Assembly (NCBI RefSeq): GCF_022698145.1
Contig: NZ_JALDAX010000025.1
Location: 1 to 64,000, forward strand
Origin: Streptomyces spinosisporus
Lineage (GTDB): Bacteria; Actinomycetota; Actinomycetes; Streptomycetales; Streptomycetaceae
Direction of reading: 5' to 3'
DNA length: 64,000 nucleotides
Below the pieces are notes generated by a model. The model searched no databases, was not told the origin of the DNA, and saw only the letters and a program-made list of their open reading frames with translations. The position numbers and the translations under genes are program-made. How positions within the stretch are numbered: position 1 is the first letter of the stretch; the number at the start of each line of letters is the position of its first letter. Shown one piece after another: positions 62,592 through 64,000 of this stretch.

Positions 62592-64000
62592 ATGGCTTAC
62601 GACGATCTTCGCTCCCTGCTCAGGGCACTGGAACGCGAGGGCGACCTCAAGCGCGTCAAGGCCGAGGTCGACCCGTATCTGGAGGTCGGGGAGATCGTCG
62701 ACCGGGTGCAGAAGGCGGGCGGACCGGCGCTGCTGTTCGAGAACGTGAAGGGCTCCGCCATGCCCCTCGCGATGAACGTCTTCGGCACCGACCGGCGGCT
62801 GCTGAAGGCCCTCGGCCTGAAGTCGTACGGGGACATCTCCGAGAAGATCGGCGGACTGCTGCGCCCCGAGCTGCCGCACGGCTTCGTCGGGGTGCGCGAG
62901 GCCTTCGGCAAGCTCGGCGCGATGACGCACGTACCGCCGAAGAAGGTGAAGGACGCCCCCGTGCAGGAGGTGGTGCTCACCGGCGACGACGTCGATCTCG
63001 ACGCCCTGCCCGCGCTGTTCACCTGGCCCCGGGACGGCGGCTCCTTCTTCAACCTGGGCCTCACCCACACCAAGGACCCCGAGACCGGCATCCGCAACCT
63101 CGGGCTCTACCGCCTCCAGCGCCACGACCGGCGCACCATCGGCATGCACTGGCAGATCCACAAGGACAGCCGCAACCACTACCAGGTGGCGGCGAGGCGG
63201 GGCGAGCGGCTGCCGGTCGCGATCGCCTTCGGGTGCCCGCCCGCGGTGACGTACGCCTCCACGGCCCCGCTGCCCGGTGACATCGACGAGTACCTCTTCG
63301 CCGGGTTCATCGCCGGCAAGCGGATCGAGATGGTCGACTGCAAGACCGTGCCGCTGCAGGTGCCGGCGCAGGCGGAGGTCGTGATCGAGGGCTGGCTGGA
63401 GCCCGGCGAGATGCTCCCCGAGGGCCCCTTCGGCGACCACACCGGCTTCTACACGCCACAGGAGCCGTTCCCCGCGCTGACGATCGACTGCGTGACGATG
63501 CGCAGGCGGCCGCTGCTTCAGTCGATCGTCGTAGGCCGCCCTCCGACGGAGGACGGACCGCTGGGGCGTGCGACGGAGCGGTTCTTCCTCCCGCTGCTGA
63601 AGATCATCGTGCCGGACATCGTGGACTACCACCTGCCGGAGGCAGGCGGGTTCCACAACTGCGCGATCGTCTCGATCGACAAGAAGTACCCCAAGCATGC
63701 TCAAAAGGTGATGCACGCTGTCTGGGGGGCTCACATGATGTCCCTGACGAAGCTGATCGTGGTCGTGGACTCCGACTGCGACGTCCATGATCTGCACGAG
63801 GTCGCCTGGCGCGCCCTCGGCAACACGGACTACGCCCGCGACCTCAGCGTCGTCGAAGGCCCCGTCGACCATCTCGACCATGCCTCCTACCAGCAGTTCT
63901 GGGGCGGCAAGGCGGGCATCGACGCGACGAGGAAGTGGCCCGAGGAGGGCTACACGCGCGACGGCGGCTGGCCCGAGATGGTCCTTTCCGACCCGGAGAC
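62592..64000 (+). CDS. UbiD-family decarboxylase (menaquinone biosynthesis type), partial
   Basis: 469 codons are visible before the window edge cuts the gene. The UbiD fold is clear: MAYDDLRSLLRALEREGDLKRVKAEVDPYLEVGEI, PALLFENVKGS, TWPRDGGSFFNLGLTHTKDPETGIRNLGLYRLQ, HWQIHKDSRNHYQ, and PEGPFGDHTGFYTPQEPFPALTIDCVTMRRRP. These use prenylated FMN. The streptomycete homologue is usually assigned to the futalosine menaquinone pathway; this is family knowledge. ATG 62592 is the start. Its C-terminus is not in the window. Confidence 0.92.
   Translation, partial: MAYDDLRSLLRALEREGDLKRVKAEVDPYLEVGEIVDRVQKAGGPALLFENVKGSAMPLAMNVFGTDRRLLKALGLKSYGDISEKIGGLLRPELPHGFVGVREAFGKLGAMTHVPPKKVKDAPVQEVVLTGDDVDLDALPALFTWPRDGGSFFNLGLTHTKDPETGIRNLGLYRLQRHDRRTIGMHWQIHKDSRNHYQVAARRGERLPVAIAFGCPPAVTYASTAPLPGDIDEYLFAGFIAGKRIEMVDCKTVPLQVPAQAEVVIEGWLEPGEMLPEGPFGDHTGFYTPQEPFPALTIDCVTMRRRPLLQSIVVGRPPTEDGPLGRATERFFLPLLKIIVPDIVDYHLPEAGGFHNCAIVSIDKKYPKHAQKVMHAVWGAHMMSLTKLIVVVDSDCDVHDLHEVAWRALGNTDYARDLSVVEGPVDHLDHASYQQFWGGKAGIDATRKWPEEGYTRDGGWPEMVLSDPE

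Overview
The window is chromosomal DNA from a high-GC actinomycete, almost certainly a Streptomyces. The evidence is the roughly 70% GC content with strong G/C third codon positions, GTG starts and ATGA/GTGA gene overlaps, a BldN-type developmental sigma factor beside its anti-sigma partner, a Rex gene with a Rex operator in front of hemACD, a small AURKAIP1/COX24-like ribosomal protein gene, and the System II cytochrome c maturation operon following hemL. No rRNA, tRNA, CRISPR array, transposase or integrase was seen.
Layout. 1-7.7 kb: HAD phosphatase, VC0807-type membrane protein, MFS transporter, AcuC-type deacetylase, conserved phosphatase-like protein, BdtA-like DNA-binding protein, 32-aa ribosomal protein, SDR epimerase and acyltransferase, all on the + strand. 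7.8-11.3 kb: rsbN, bldN and a SerB-like HAD hydrolase on the minus strand. 11.4-17.1 kb: glutaredoxin-like gene, then rex-hemA-hemC-hemD with overlapping ends. 17.2-22.4 kb: an accessory cassette in which a minus-strand operon (unknown 249-aa protein, degenerate aminoglycoside-phosphotransferase-fold protein, SAM methyltransferase, HAD hydrolase) diverges from an HTH-TPR regulator and a NUDIX hydrolase. It is followed by a winged-helix/zinc-ribbon gene lying 4 bp in front of hemB (23.7-24.7 kb), so the cassette separates hemB from hemACD. 24.8-33.2 kb: small lipoprotein, DUF574 methyltransferase, arylamine N-acetyltransferase, DUF4253 protein, a TetR/methyltransferase pair sharing a four-palindrome operator array, argS and a class I lysS. 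33.2-41.9 kb: DUF2637 membrane protein, two DUF3558 lipoproteins, rtcB, a 46-aa membrane protein coupled to an SDR, YnfA, a secreted protein, MarR, HxlR and quinone oxidoreductase. 42-48.5 kb: MFS exporter, AraC regulator, an LLM oxidoreductase/FMN reductase pair and a two-component system. 48.6-57.3 kb: hemL, phosphatase, deacetylase-like lipoprotein, resA, ccdA, resB, ccsB. 57.3-64 kb: a frameshifted 2OG-Fe(II) oxygenase, cytosine deaminase, transglutaminase-like protein, TioE-type MerR, a quinone reductase/ArsR pair, a PLDc_N protein and a partial UbiD-family decarboxylase.
How it works together. Two blocks carry tetrapyrrole synthesis (hemA, hemC, hemD, hemB and, 25 kb further on, hemL). 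Rex ties the first block to the NADH/NAD+ ratio, and the second is joined to haem attachment to cytochrome c. BldN/RsbN and the BdtA-like protein belong to the developmental programme. The 17.2-22.4 kb cassette is the part whose function I cannot assign; it has the gene complement of a small-molecule or nucleotide-type modification pathway with its own regulator. Intergenic regions carry an unusual number of short tandem repeats and palindromes, several of which look like operator arrays.
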